The notes under the pieces are model-generated. The model did not search any database and was not told where the DNA came from. It was given only the letters and a program-made list of their open reading frames with translations. This document shows positions 8,121 to 15,531 of a stretch of 42,694 nucleotides of DNA, in pieces. The DNA is from Xanthobacteraceae bacterium (GTDB taxonomy: Bacteria > Pseudomonadota > Alphaproteobacteria > Rhizobiales > Xanthobacteraceae): contig JAIESR010000005.1 in the NCBI GenBank assembly GCA_019745775.1, positions 1 to 42,694 on the forward strand. The letters run 5' to 3'. The position numbers and the translations under genes were made by a program. Within the stretch, counting starts at the first letter, position 1, and each line of letters starts with the position of its first letter.

Positions 8121-8142
8121 TGGCGGGGCCAAAACCCCGCCA
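8121..8142 (-). terminator. hairpin after fliX
   Basis: TGGCGGGG (8121-8128) pairs perfectly with 8135-8142 around CCAAAA. It lies about 20 bases past the fliX stop and upstream of the dksA promoter, so it probably insulates the two. No strong T-run follows. Confidence 0.5.
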
Positions 8143-8164
8143 ATCCGGGCTGAATTAACAGGGG

Positions 8165-8575
8165 TTAAGCGGTCGCCAGCTTGGCGATTTCGACCTCGAC
8201 TCGGAGTTCGATCTCGGCCAGGACGCCGTCGAGGGCCGGGTCCCCCGAGCCATTCTTGAGATAGGCGGCCACCGCCTTGAGCTTCTGGAGCGTCGCCGGC
8301 GTCAGGTCGCCGCCGAGGAGCCCGACTTTCAGTTCGTCGAGCGCGTCGAGCGCTACCCTGCCCCGCTTGACCGCGTGGCGCCGCCGTTCGGTGGCGTCAT
8401 CGACACCTTGCAATGCAATAAGAGCATCGATGCCGCCGACCGTCCGCAACGGGGACGCGGCGGCGGTCGCGGGCGCCGACTCAGCTTCGGCCACGCTGAA
8501 GCCGCCGGCCGGCGCGCGCCGGGCCGGCGCGCTGGTCGCGAGCGCCGCAGTTCCGTTCGATCCGTAGATCCGCAT
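8165..8575 (-). CDS. fliX: flagellar assembly regulator FliX
   Basis: FliX is an alphaproteobacterial protein that links flagellar assembly state to the sigma-54 activator FlbD. The 136-aa product starts MRIYGSNGT, which is typical, then has an Ala/Pro-rich linker, the core GGIDALIALQGVDDATERRRHAVKRG, LDALDELKVGLLGG, and a C-terminal helix ending EVEIAKLATA. The ATG at 8575 is preferred over an upstream in-frame start because homologues begin at MRI. It is divergent from flgI. A CtrA-like site lies about 55-70 bases upstream, matching the CtrA control of fliX known in Caulobacter. flbD itself is not in the window. Confidence 0.9.
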   Translation of the reverse strand: MRIYGSNGTAALATSAPARRAPAGGFSVAEAESAPATAAASPLRTVGGIDALIALQGVDDATERRRHAVKRGRVALDALDELKVGLLGGDLTPATLQKLKAVAAYLKNGSGDPALDGVLAEIELRVEVEIAKLATA

Positions 8576-8626
8576 GGCGAGGGTCCGTCCGGAATGGTTG
8601 TCCGGTACCCTCAACCTCGCAAGGTT

Positions 8627-8645
8627 ATGGTTAACGCACGGTAAA
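8627..8645. promoter_or_regulatory. CtrA-like site between fliX and flgI
   Basis: ATGGTTAA (exact reverse complement of TTAACCAT) at 8627-8634 overlaps TTAA-N7-TAAA at 8631-8645, matching 7 of 8 positions of the CtrA consensus. It is close to the fliX start and far from flgI, so fliX is the likelier target. The call is inference from the motif. Confidence 0.5.
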
Positions 8646-8759
8646 CGGGCCGGCAAAATCTGCCGCACCCCGGCAAGTCCGCCCCGGGCCCCACATCCGC
8701 GCGAACCCGCGCCGCCACAAAAACCACCGTCTTGTCAGTGTGTTGCGCGTGCGCCGGTT

Positions 8760-8776
8760 TTGGCACGGCTTTCGCT
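8760..8776 (+). promoter_or_regulatory. sigma-54 type promoter for flgI operon
   Basis: TTGGCACG, four bases, then TCGCT fits YTGGCACG-N4-TTGCW with one mismatch; GG and GC are 10 bases apart. Expected transcription start is near 8787, which places the in-frame start at 8779 outside the mRNA and supports ATG 8812 for flgI. Confidence 0.75.
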
Positions 8777-8811
8777 AGATGATCGGCGGTCCGAACCTCT
8801 TGGGGAGCAAG

Positions 8812-9939
8812 ATGACGAGGACGTTTCGAACCGCACTCGCGGTCACACTTCTCTTGTTGGCTGGGGCTGCGTCGCCGGCCCTCGTGTCGTCCGCGCACGC
8901 GACGTCCCGCATCAAGGACCTCGCCAATGTCGAGGGCGTGCGCCAGAACCAGCTCATCGGCTACGGCCTGGTGGTCGGTCTCAACGGCACCGGCGACACC
9001 CTCAACAACATCCCGTTCACGCGGCAATCGCTGCAAGCGATGCTCGAACGGCTCGGCGTCAACATCCGCGGCCAGCAGATCCGCACCGGCAACGTCGCCG
9101 CGGTGATGGTGACCGCCAACCTGCCGCCGTTCGGCACGCAGGGCACGCGCATCGACGTCACCGTGTCGGCGCTCGGCGACGCCAAGAGCCTGCAAGGCGG
9201 CACGCTCTTGGTCACGCCGCTGCTCGGCGCCGACGGCAACGTCTACGCGGTCGGACAGGGCTCGCTTGCGATCTCCGGCTTCCAGGCCGAAGGCGAAGCC
9301 GCGAAGATCGTGCGCGGCGTGCCGACGGTCGGACGCATTTCGAACGGCGCGATCATCGAGCGCGAGATCGAATTCGCGCTGAATCGCCTCGGCCAGGTGC
9401 GGCTGTCGCTGCGCAACGCCGACTTCACCACCGCGCGCCGCATCGCATCGGCGGTGAACGACTTCATCGGCCAGCCGACCGCGGAGCCGCTCGATCCCTC
9501 GACCGTGCAGCTCACCATACCGCAGAAATTCCAGGGCAACGTGGTCGCGCTGCTCACGGAGATCGAGCAGTTGCAGGTCGAGCCCGATCTCGCCGCCAGG
9601 GTGGTGATCGACGAACGCTCCGGCATCATCGTGATGGGTCGCGACGTGCGCGTCTCCACCGTCGCGGTGGCGCAAGGTAATCTCACCGTCACCATCTCGG
9701 AAGCGCCGCAGGTCTCGCAGCCGCAACCGTTCTCGCGCGGCACGACGCGCGTGGTCCCGCGCACCCGCGTCGGCGTCCAGGAAGACGGCAGACGCCTGGC
9801 GCTGGTGCGCGAAGGCGTGTCGCTCCAGCAATTGGTCGACGGATTGAATGCGCTCGGCATCGGGCCGCGCGACATGATCTCGATCCTGCAGGCGATCAAG
9901 GCCGCCGGCGCGATCCAGGCCGACATCGAGGTGATGTGA
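8812..9939 (+). CDS. flgI: flagellar P-ring protein FlgI
   Basis: FlgI forms the periplasmic P-ring around the rod. The 375-aa protein has a Sec signal peptide (FRTALAVTLLLLAGAASPAL, cleavage near AHA-TSR), then the family start SRIKDLANVEGVRQNQLIGY, GLVVGLNGTGDTLNN, VTANLPPFGTQGTRID, VVIDERSGIIVMGRDVRVS, and a C-terminus with LNALGIGPRDMISILQAIKA. The ATG at 8812 has GGGGAG 7 bases upstream. The stop overlaps the next ATG by one base (TGATG), indicating coupling to the rod protein gene. Confidence 0.97.
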   Translation: MTRTFRTALAVTLLLLAGAASPALVSSAHATSRIKDLANVEGVRQNQLIGYGLVVGLNGTGDTLNNIPFTRQSLQAMLERLGVNIRGQQIRTGNVAAVMVTANLPPFGTQGTRIDVTVSALGDAKSLQGGTLLVTPLLGADGNVYAVGQGSLAISGFQAEGEAAKIVRGVPTVGRISNGAIIEREIEFALNRLGQVRLSLRNADFTTARRIASAVNDFIGQPTAEPLDPSTVQLTIPQKFQGNVVALLTEIEQLQVEPDLAARVVIDERSGIIVMGRDVRVSTVAVAQGNLTVTISEAPQVSQPQPFSRGTTRVVPRTRVGVQEDGRRLALVREGVSLQQLVDGLNALGIGPRDMISILQAIKAAGAIQADIEVM

Positions 9940-10256
9940 TGAGCGCCGTCGCCTCACCTGCGACCTCCTCGTCGGCACCGTACATGGCACTCGGAGCCAA
10001 GCCGGCGATCGACGTCCGCGCGCGCGCGCGCGAACAGGCGGTCGAGTTCGAAGCGGTGTTCCTCAACAACATGTTCAGCCAGATGTTCACCGGCATCGAC
10101 GGCGACGGTCCGTTCGGCGGCGGCGGCAAGGCCGGCGTGTGGCGCTCGTTCCTGACCGAGGAATATTCCAAGTCGTTCGCCAAGGCGGGCGGCATCGGCA
10201 TCGCCGATCACGTCTATCGCTCGCTGCTGCAACAGCAGGAAGCGCGCGCGCGTTAA
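9939..10256 (+). CDS. flgJ: rod-binding protein, FlgJ N-domain type (CheL)
   Basis: The 105-aa product is the short FlgJ form found in alphaproteobacteria, sometimes named CheL. It has only the rod-capping domain (REQAVEFEAVFLNNMFSQMF, then WRSFLTEEYSKSFAKAGGIGIADHVYRSL) and no C-terminal peptidoglycan hydrolase domain. It probably caps or scaffolds the growing rod. It is translationally coupled to flgI by a TGATG junction and followed 24 bases later by the FlgN-like gene. Confidence 0.9.
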   Translation: MSAVASPATSSSAPYMALGAKPAIDVRARAREQAVEFEAVFLNNMFSQMFTGIDGDGPFGGGGKAGVWRSFLTEEYSKSFAKAGGIGIADHVYRSLLQQQEARAR

Positions 10257-10280
10257 ATCGCTACACGAAGAGGACGCCGC

Positions 10281-10760
10281 ATGACCGCACCAGCGAACGA
10301 CCGCCAGACGAGGCCGGTGGCGACGACGGCGGACGCCAACGAACTGGCGGCGCACTACATCAGCGTGATGGACTCGCTGCTCGACGTCATCCAGCAGGAG
10401 ACCGAGCTGGTACGCGCCGGCCACCTCAAGCGGGCGGCGGAGCTCGAGCAGACCAAGACCGAACTGTCCCGCCTCTACGTCGCCGACACGCTGCGGCTGC
10501 GCGCCAACCGGGCGCTGATCGATCAGATCACGCCGCAGACGATGCCGGAGCTGGTCCGCCGCCACAACGACTTCCGCGCACTGCTCCAGATCAACCTCAC
10601 GGTGCTGGCGACCGCGCACGCGGTCTCGGAAGGGATCGTGCGCGGCGTGTCGGGCGAGCTCGCGCGCAAGGCCGCGCCTTCGACCTATGGCGCGAGCGGC
10701 CGCGCCAACGCGCCCAGCCCGCGCAATGCCATGCCGATGGCTGTCAGCCGCGTGCTGTAG
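10281..10760 (+). CDS. FlgN/FlbY-like flagellar protein
   Basis: This 159-aa, largely helical protein lies directly after flgI-flgJ, the place where Caulobacter and rhizobia carry flbY/flgN-like genes. Visible features are a Glu/Leu-rich helical core (YISVMDSLLDVIQQETELVRAG, ELEQTKTELSRLYVADTLRL, HNDFRALLQINLTVLATAHA) and a Ser/Pro/Ala-rich tail. FlgN proteins are cytoplasmic export chaperones for the hook-associated proteins FlgK and FlgL, both encoded further on. The assignment rests on gene context and helical pattern. The ATG follows GAGGACGCC. Confidence 0.75.
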   Translation: MTAPANDRQTRPVATTADANELAAHYISVMDSLLDVIQQETELVRAGHLKRAAELEQTKTELSRLYVADTLRLRANRALIDQITPQTMPELVRRHNDFRALLQINLTVLATAHAVSEGIVRGVSGELARKAAPSTYGASGRANAPSPRNAMPMAVSRVL

Positions 10761-11146
10761 GCGCGCCGAAGCTGCCCGGGCTTTTTCACAGTCCTTAAAA
10801 TTGTCAGCCAAAACCGCCGCCCGCCGCGGCCGGCCTTAATCCACTTTATGCTTCCAGGTTACGCAGCCGCGTCCCGTAACCGAATTCGGCATGCCCCGGG
10901 CCTCGCACAGTCGTTTTGCAGATTCCGCGGGCGTTACCTGAGTTAATAGTCAGTAATTATTTATGGTTAATGCATCTATACTAAGTATCCACGATCAAAC
11001 ACTGCGTATTTGCATATTATGCACGCATTAACCACGTTTTTTCACTTAGAATTACGGCGGACCATGGCATTGCTGGCGGCCGATCCACTGTGATCGACGT
11101 TGCAACAACCGCCAGTACGGCAAACGACCAGAAAGGTTCAATAGTC
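10761..11146. promoter_or_regulatory. AT-rich control region upstream of flagellin 1
   Basis: This 386-base gap has no convincing ORF. Bases 10,940-11,055 are strikingly AT-rich for this genome. They contain ATGGTTAA (10963-10970), an inverted pair TGGTTAATGC (10964-10973) and GCATTAACCA (11025-11034), and TTAT-N7-TTAA (11017-11031), a 7-of-8 CtrA-like site. No good sigma-54 or sigma-28 promoter was found. The flagellin ribosome-binding site AGAAAGG precedes the ATG at 11147. Confidence 0.6.
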
Positions 11147-12718
11147 ATGGCTTCCAACATTACCCTGTCGGCTGGCGTCCGGCAGAACCTGCTCGCTCTG
11201 CAGAACACCGCTGCCCTGCTCAGCACCACGCAGAACCGCCTCGCCACGGGCAAGAAGGTCAACTCGGCCCTCGACAACCCGACCAACTTCTTCACCTCGT
11301 CCGCCCTCTCCTCGCGCGCTTCGGATCTCTCGAAGCTCCTCGACTCGATGGCGAACGGCATCAACACCGTGAAAGCCGCCGACAACGGCCTGACCGCGAT
11401 CACCACCGCGGTCGAGAGCTTGAAGGCGACCGTCACCCAGGCCCGTCAGGACGCGTCGTTCAAGGCGTCCGCGTTCTCCGTGGCGCTCACCTCGGTGGCC
11501 GCGACCGACGTCGTGACCTTCTCGGGCGGTGCGGTGACCGGCTCGGTCAACGTTGACGTCGCGAACTCGCAAGGCGTTCGTACCGGCGCGGCCTATACGG
11601 CGCTGGACTTCAACGACAACGCGAACAACGCGTTCGAGACGTTGAGCTTCAGCATTGCGGCCAACGGCGGCACCGCGCGCGCGATCACGGTCACTGCGAC
11701 CAACGACACCACGCTCAGCGTGACGGTCGATGGTGGTCCGGCGACGACCTTCGCCACCGCGGACTCCGACGCGGTCACCGGCGCCGAACTCGCCGGCGCG
11801 CTGAACGCAGCCTTTGACGCGGCCGCCACCCCGGTTGCGATCACCGCTGCCTTCGGCGGTGGCGCGCTGTCCTTCACGGCGGACACCGCTGTGTCAAACA
11901 GCAACGCCAACGTGACCGTGACCGGCATCGGCACGACGGACGCCGCGGTCCTGTTGACGGCCAGCTTCGGCTTCAACGCCGGCGGCACGCTCACCAAGAC
12001 CGGCGCGGTGGCGCAGACCGTCGACGAGATCGTCGCCGGCATCAACGCCAACACCTCGCTCACCGGCAAGGTGAAGGCCACCAACGACAACGGCAAGGTC
12101 TCGATCCAGAACCTCTCGACCGAAGATTTGTCTGTTGTCGGCGCCACGTCGGGCGGCGTCATCAACGGCGACACCGGCGCGGCGAACACGGCAACGGTCG
12201 GCGGCAACACCGTCCGCAAGAACCTGATCACGCAGTTCAACGACCTGCGCAGCCAGCTCGACAAGCTCGCTGACGACTCGAGCTTCAACGGCGTCAACCT
12301 GCTCAAGGGCGACACGCTGAAGCTGGTCTTCAACGAGATCAACACGAGCTCGATCTCGATCGTCTCGCAGAACGCCAATGGCATCAACAGCTCGGTGCTT
12401 GGCATCGGTGCGGCGACGGCGACGGAGTTCTCGACCAACACCTCGCTCGACACCCGGCTCGACGCCCTCTCCAACGCGTTGACCCAGCTGCGTTCGCAGG
12501 CATCGGCCTTCGGCTCGAACCTGTCGATCGTGCAGAATCGCCAGGAGTTCACCAAGGCGATGATCAACACGCTGCAGACCGGTTCGGACACCCTCGTCCT
12601 CGCCGACGGCAACGAGGAAGCCGCCAACCTGCTCGCCCTGCAGACCCGCCAGCAGCTGTCTACCACGGCGCTGTCGCTGGCCTCGCAGGCCGACCAAGGC
12701 GTGCTGCGCCTGTTCTAA
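11147..12718 (+). CDS. fliC: flagellin 1
   Basis: Flagellin is the filament subunit. The 523-aa protein has the D0/D1 N-terminus (LSAGVRQNLLALQNTAAL, then QNRLATGKKVNSALDNP), a large Ala/Thr-rich central part (about residues 125-340) and the C-terminal D1/D0 helices (NEEAANLLALQTRQQLSTTA, ending ADQGVLRLF). The ATG at 11147 is chosen over an upstream in-frame ATG because the family begins just before LSAGVRQNL and AGAAAGG lies upstream. The central part is about 92 percent identical to flagellin 2 (my alignment by eye over about 153 residues), whereas the N-terminal 113 residues are only about 69 percent identical, the reverse of the usual flagellin pattern. A strong terminator follows. Confidence 0.96.
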   Translation: MASNITLSAGVRQNLLALQNTAALLSTTQNRLATGKKVNSALDNPTNFFTSSALSSRASDLSKLLDSMANGINTVKAADNGLTAITTAVESLKATVTQARQDASFKASAFSVALTSVAATDVVTFSGGAVTGSVNVDVANSQGVRTGAAYTALDFNDNANNAFETLSFSIAANGGTARAITVTATNDTTLSVTVDGGPATTFATADSDAVTGAELAGALNAAFDAAATPVAITAAFGGGALSFTADTAVSNSNANVTVTGIGTTDAAVLLTASFGFNAGGTLTKTGAVAQTVDEIVAGINANTSLTGKVKATNDNGKVSIQNLSTEDLSVVGATSGGVINGDTGAANTATVGGNTVRKNLITQFNDLRSQLDKLADDSSFNGVNLLKGDTLKLVFNEINTSSISIVSQNANGINSSVLGIGAATATEFSTNTSLDTRLDALSNALTQLRSQASAFGSNLSIVQNRQEFTKAMINTLQTGSDTLVLADGNEEAANLLALQTRQQLSTTALSLASQADQGVLRLF

Positions 12719-12743
12719 GCCTAGACGGCTACGGCCAAAATCG

Positions 12744-12775
12744 ACGGCGGGGCTCTTGCCCCGCCGTTTTGCTTT
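12744..12775 (+). terminator. intrinsic terminator of flagellin 1
   Basis: ACGGCGGGGC (12744-12753) pairs perfectly with GCCCCGCCGT (12758-12767) around a TCTT loop, followed by TTTGCTTTTT. It is a classical rho-independent terminator 26 bases after the flagellin stop. Confidence 0.9.
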
Positions 12776-12831
12776 TTAGCGATGGCGCTAAGCATCAGAG
12801 CCTTAACCGACCAGAATCTCGAGCCGCGGCA

Positions 12832-12846
12832 TTAACGTACCGTTAG
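12832..12846 (+). promoter_or_regulatory. CtrA-like site upstream of flagellin 2
   Basis: TTAA-N7-TTAG matches 7 of 8 positions of the CtrA consensus and also forms a small palindrome (TAACG-TAC-CGTTA). It lies about 100 bases upstream of the flagellin 2 ATG, in a gap with no ORF. Confidence 0.5.
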
Positions 12847-12948
12847 TCTCTCTTTTACCAGACATTAGGGTTACCAGATCATTATCGCACCCAGCCGCTC
12901 GCGGGAGCGGCGTCGAATTGCGCAGCTAATTAGACGAGGGGTGCTGTC

Positions 12949-14535
12949 ATGGGTAGCGATGTCGTGTTGTCGGCGGGCGTTCGCCAGAACCTGTTGTCCT
13001 TGCAGTCGACCGCCCAGCTGATGAGCATCACGCAGAACCGACTTGCCACGGGCAAGAAGGTCAATTCGGCGCTCGACAATCCGGTCAACTTCTTCACGTC
13101 CTCGGGCCTGACGGCCCGCGCCGGCGATCTGAGCGCGCTGCTCGACTCCATGGAGAACGGCATCAAGACGATCGAGGCTGCCGACAACGGCATCACCAGC
13201 ATCAAGAGCACGATCGAATCGATGAAGTCGACCCTGCTGCAGGCGCGGCAGGACAAGTCCTTCAAGAGCTCGACCTACAGCATCGGGCTCACGACGCCGG
13301 CCGCCACCGACGTCCTGGCCTTGTCGGGCGGCGCCGTGACCGGCACCGTCAACGTCGACCTCACCAATTCACAAGGTGTCCGCACCGGCGCCGCATATAC
13401 GGCTCTGGACTTCAACGACAACGCCAACAACGCATTCGAGACGTTGAGCTTCAGCATTGCCGCGAACGGCGGCACCGCGCGCGCCGTCACGATCACCGCG
13501 ACCAACGACACCACGTTGAGCGTGACGATTGACGGCGGTCCCGCCACCACCTTTGCGACGGCGGACTCTGACGCGGTTACCGGCGCTGAACTCGCCGGCG
13601 CCCTCAATGCCGCCTTCGATGCGGCTGTTACACCAGTTCCGATCACGGCGGCTTTTGGCGGTGGCGCACTGTCGTTCACGTCGGATGTGGGCGTCTCCAG
13701 CAGTAGCGCCAACGTAACGGTCACGGGCATTGGCACGACTGACGCAGCCGTCCTCCTGACGGCCAGCTTCGGCTTCAACGCCGGCGGCACGCTCACTCAG
13801 ACGGGCGTCGTAGCGCAGACGGTCGATGAACTCGTCAACAACATCAATGCCAACGCGAACCTCACGGACAAGGTTTCGGCCTCGAACGACAGCGGCCGGT
13901 TGCGCATTTCCAACCTCTCCACCGGCGACCTGACGCTGGTCGGCGCCACCGTCGGCGGCGTCATCAACGGCGACACCGGCGCGGTCAATACCGCGACCAT
14001 CGGCGGCAACGTCGTCCGCCGCAACCTGGTCAAGCAGTACAACGATCTGCGCGACCAGTTGAACAAGCTGGCCGATGACTCGTCGTTCAACGGCATCAAT
14101 CTGCTCCGCGGCGACAAGCTCCGCATCAACTTCAACGAGCTCGGCACTTCGTCAATCATCGTTCAGGCCCAGGACGAATTCGGCACGCCGCGCCCGATCA
14201 ACACGACCACGCTCGGCATCGATCTCCTGCTCAACGCCGACGTCGACGCCGACCTTTCGATCGATAGCTTCCTGGACGACCTCGCCGCCAGCCTCAATAC
14301 GCTGCGCTCGCAGGCGTCGAGCTTCGGTTCGAATCTCTCGCTGGTCGAGATCCGCACCGAATTCACCAAGAAGATGATCAACACGTTGCAGGTCGGCGCC
14401 GACAATCTCGTGCTCGCCGACACCAACGAAGAAGGCGCCAACATGCTGGCGCTGCAGACCCGCCAGCAACTGTCGACCACGGCGCTGTCTCTAGCCTCGC
14501 AGGCTGACCAAGCAGTGTTGCGTCTGTTCGGCTGA
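12949..14535 (+). CDS. fliC: flagellin 2
   Basis: A second, tandem flagellin of 528 aa. It has the conserved N-terminus (LSAGVRQNLLSLQSTAQL, QNRLATGKKVNSALDNP) and C-terminus (LALQTRQQLSTTALSLASQ). The central region is nearly the same protein sequence as in flagellin 1, yet third codon positions differ often, so the likeness is not due to a very recent copy event. Differences gather in D0/D1 and in the segment around residues 395-430. The start has GAGGGG upstream. It has its own upstream CtrA-like site and downstream terminator, so it can be expressed separately from flagellin 1. Confidence 0.96.
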   Translation: MGSDVVLSAGVRQNLLSLQSTAQLMSITQNRLATGKKVNSALDNPVNFFTSSGLTARAGDLSALLDSMENGIKTIEAADNGITSIKSTIESMKSTLLQARQDKSFKSSTYSIGLTTPAATDVLALSGGAVTGTVNVDLTNSQGVRTGAAYTALDFNDNANNAFETLSFSIAANGGTARAVTITATNDTTLSVTIDGGPATTFATADSDAVTGAELAGALNAAFDAAVTPVPITAAFGGGALSFTSDVGVSSSSANVTVTGIGTTDAAVLLTASFGFNAGGTLTQTGVVAQTVDELVNNINANANLTDKVSASNDSGRLRISNLSTGDLTLVGATVGGVINGDTGAVNTATIGGNVVRRNLVKQYNDLRDQLNKLADDSSFNGINLLRGDKLRINFNELGTSSIIVQAQDEFGTPRPINTTTLGIDLLLNADVDADLSIDSFLDDLAASLNTLRSQASSFGSNLSLVEIRTEFTKKMINTLQVGADNLVLADTNEEGANMLALQTRQQLSTTALSLASQADQAVLRLFG

Positions 14536-14562
14536 CGAACCCGGCACGTCGGACGGGGCTAT

Positions 14563-14594
14563 GCGGCGGGACGAAAGTCCCGCCGCTCTCTTTA
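14563..14594 (+). terminator. intrinsic terminator of flagellin 2
   Basis: GCGGCGGGAC (14563-14572) pairs exactly with GTCCCGCCGC (14577-14586) around a GAAA tetraloop, followed by the T-rich TCTCTTTA. It lies 27 bases past the stop. Confidence 0.8.
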
Positions 14595-14609
14595 CTCTCG
14601 GTTAACCAT
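14591..14609 (+). promoter_or_regulatory. CtrA-like site upstream of flbT
   Basis: TTTA-N7-TTAA (14591-14605, 7 of 8 to consensus) ends in an exact TTAACCAT octamer (14602-14609). It lies 45-63 bases before the flbT ATG and touches the flagellin 2 terminator tail. Confidence 0.5.
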
Positions 14610-14653
14610 GGGCCGTCACGATGGCCGAAACGTATCCGGATCGGGAGACCAAG

Positions 14654-15088
14654 ATGGCTCTCAAGGTTGAGTTGAAACCGGGCGAGAAGATCATCATTGG
14701 CGACTGCGTGGTGACCAATCACGACCAGCGCACCAGGCTGATGATCGACGGCCAGGCGCCGATCCTGCGCGAGAAGGACATCCTGACGCCGCAGCGGGCC
14801 GACACGCCGGCCAAGCGCATCTATCTCGCCATCCAGCTGATGTACACGTCGAAGGAGCCGCGCACCTATCACGAGCACTACTTCTCGCTCGTGCGCGACA
14901 TCACGAGTGCGGCGCCAAGCGTCTGGCCCCACATAGAAACCATCAACAATCATATCTTAACGGGCGAGATGTATAAGGCTCTAAAAGACGCAAAGAAATT
15001 GATCGCCTACGAGCAGGAGCTTCTCGAAGATGCAAAACGCGGCACAGGCCTACGGCGCGGTAGCGAGACAGATCGCAAATCCGCGTGA
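14654..15088 (+). CDS. flbT: flagellin mRNA translational regulator FlbT
   Basis: FlbT binds flagellin transcripts and represses flagellin translation until the hook is complete. The 144-aa protein has the family blocks VELKPGEKIIIGDCVVTN, RLMIDGQAPILREKDI, RIYLAIQLMYTSKEPRTY and INNHILTGEMYKALKDAKKLI. The ATG at 14654 is preceded by GGGAGACC and fits homologue starts. The last 19 codons (Arg/Lys/Ser-rich tail) overlap flaF in another frame. FlbT and FlaF act as an antagonistic pair on flagellin production, so their placement right after the flagellins is functional. Confidence 0.95.
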   Translation: MALKVELKPGEKIIIGDCVVTNHDQRTRLMIDGQAPILREKDILTPQRADTPAKRIYLAIQLMYTSKEPRTYHEHYFSLVRDITSAAPSVWPHIETINNHILTGEMYKALKDAKKLIAYEQELLEDAKRGTGLRRGSETDRKSA

Positions 15089-15395
15089 GCTCGAAGCCGA
15101 TCTGCTGCTGCGCGCCGCATCCCAACTGCAGGCGGTCTATGACCGCTGGGAAGGCAAGCCGTCCGAGCTCGACGTCGCGCTGCGCTATAATCGCAAGCTC
15201 TGGTCGATCTTTCTTTCCGCGGTGACCAGCCCCGAACACGCGCTGCCGGCCGCGATCCGCCAGAACGTCGCGAATCTCGGCCTGTTCGTCATGAACCAGA
15301 CCGTCTCGCTGTTGAAAGAGCCCAAGCGCGAGCAGCTTCGTTCGCTGATCAATATCAATCGCGAATTGGCCGCCGGATTGCTCGGCCGCGCCTAG
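15030..15395 (+). CDS. flaF: flagellar biosynthesis regulator FlaF
   Basis: FlaF works with FlbT and is needed for flagellin synthesis or secretion. The 121-aa protein matches the family throughout: MQNAAQAYGAVARQIANPRE, LDVALRYNRKLWSIFLSAV, AIRQNVANLGLFVMNQTV and SLININRELAAGL. The ATG at 15030 lies 59 bases inside flbT, with GGAG about 10 bases upstream, so both genes are read from one mRNA with a long overlap. Confidence 0.95.
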   Translation: MQNAAQAYGAVARQIANPRELEADLLLRAASQLQAVYDRWEGKPSELDVALRYNRKLWSIFLSAVTSPEHALPAAIRQNVANLGLFVMNQTVSLLKEPKREQLRSLININRELAAGLLGRA

Positions 15396-15504
15396 CGCGA
15401 ATTCCGCACAACAACCGAATTACGCCCGGGCTGAACCGGCGCTGACGGGGCATGGATGCCCTGATGTCCCGGCCATTTCCGTTTATCCGAACTACTGGCA
15501 TCTT

Positions 15505-15527
15505 GAATCATCGAACCGGGATGATTC
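15505..15527 (+). promoter_or_regulatory. hairpin over the translation start of the TPR-methyltransferase gene
   Basis: GAATCATC (15505-15512) pairs with GATGATTC (15520-15527) around a 7-base loop. The only purine-rich Shine-Dalgarno candidate (GGGA) lies in the loop and 3' arm, 4 bases before the ATG. The stem could limit ribosome access; no regulator is known. Confidence 0.35.
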
Positions 15528-15531
15528 GTCC

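Noticed and set aside
10887-10905. GG-N10-GC pair as a sigma-54 promoter for flagellin 1
   Set aside because: Only the GG and GC agree; the flanking bases do not fit the consensus and it is about 250 bases from the start codon.
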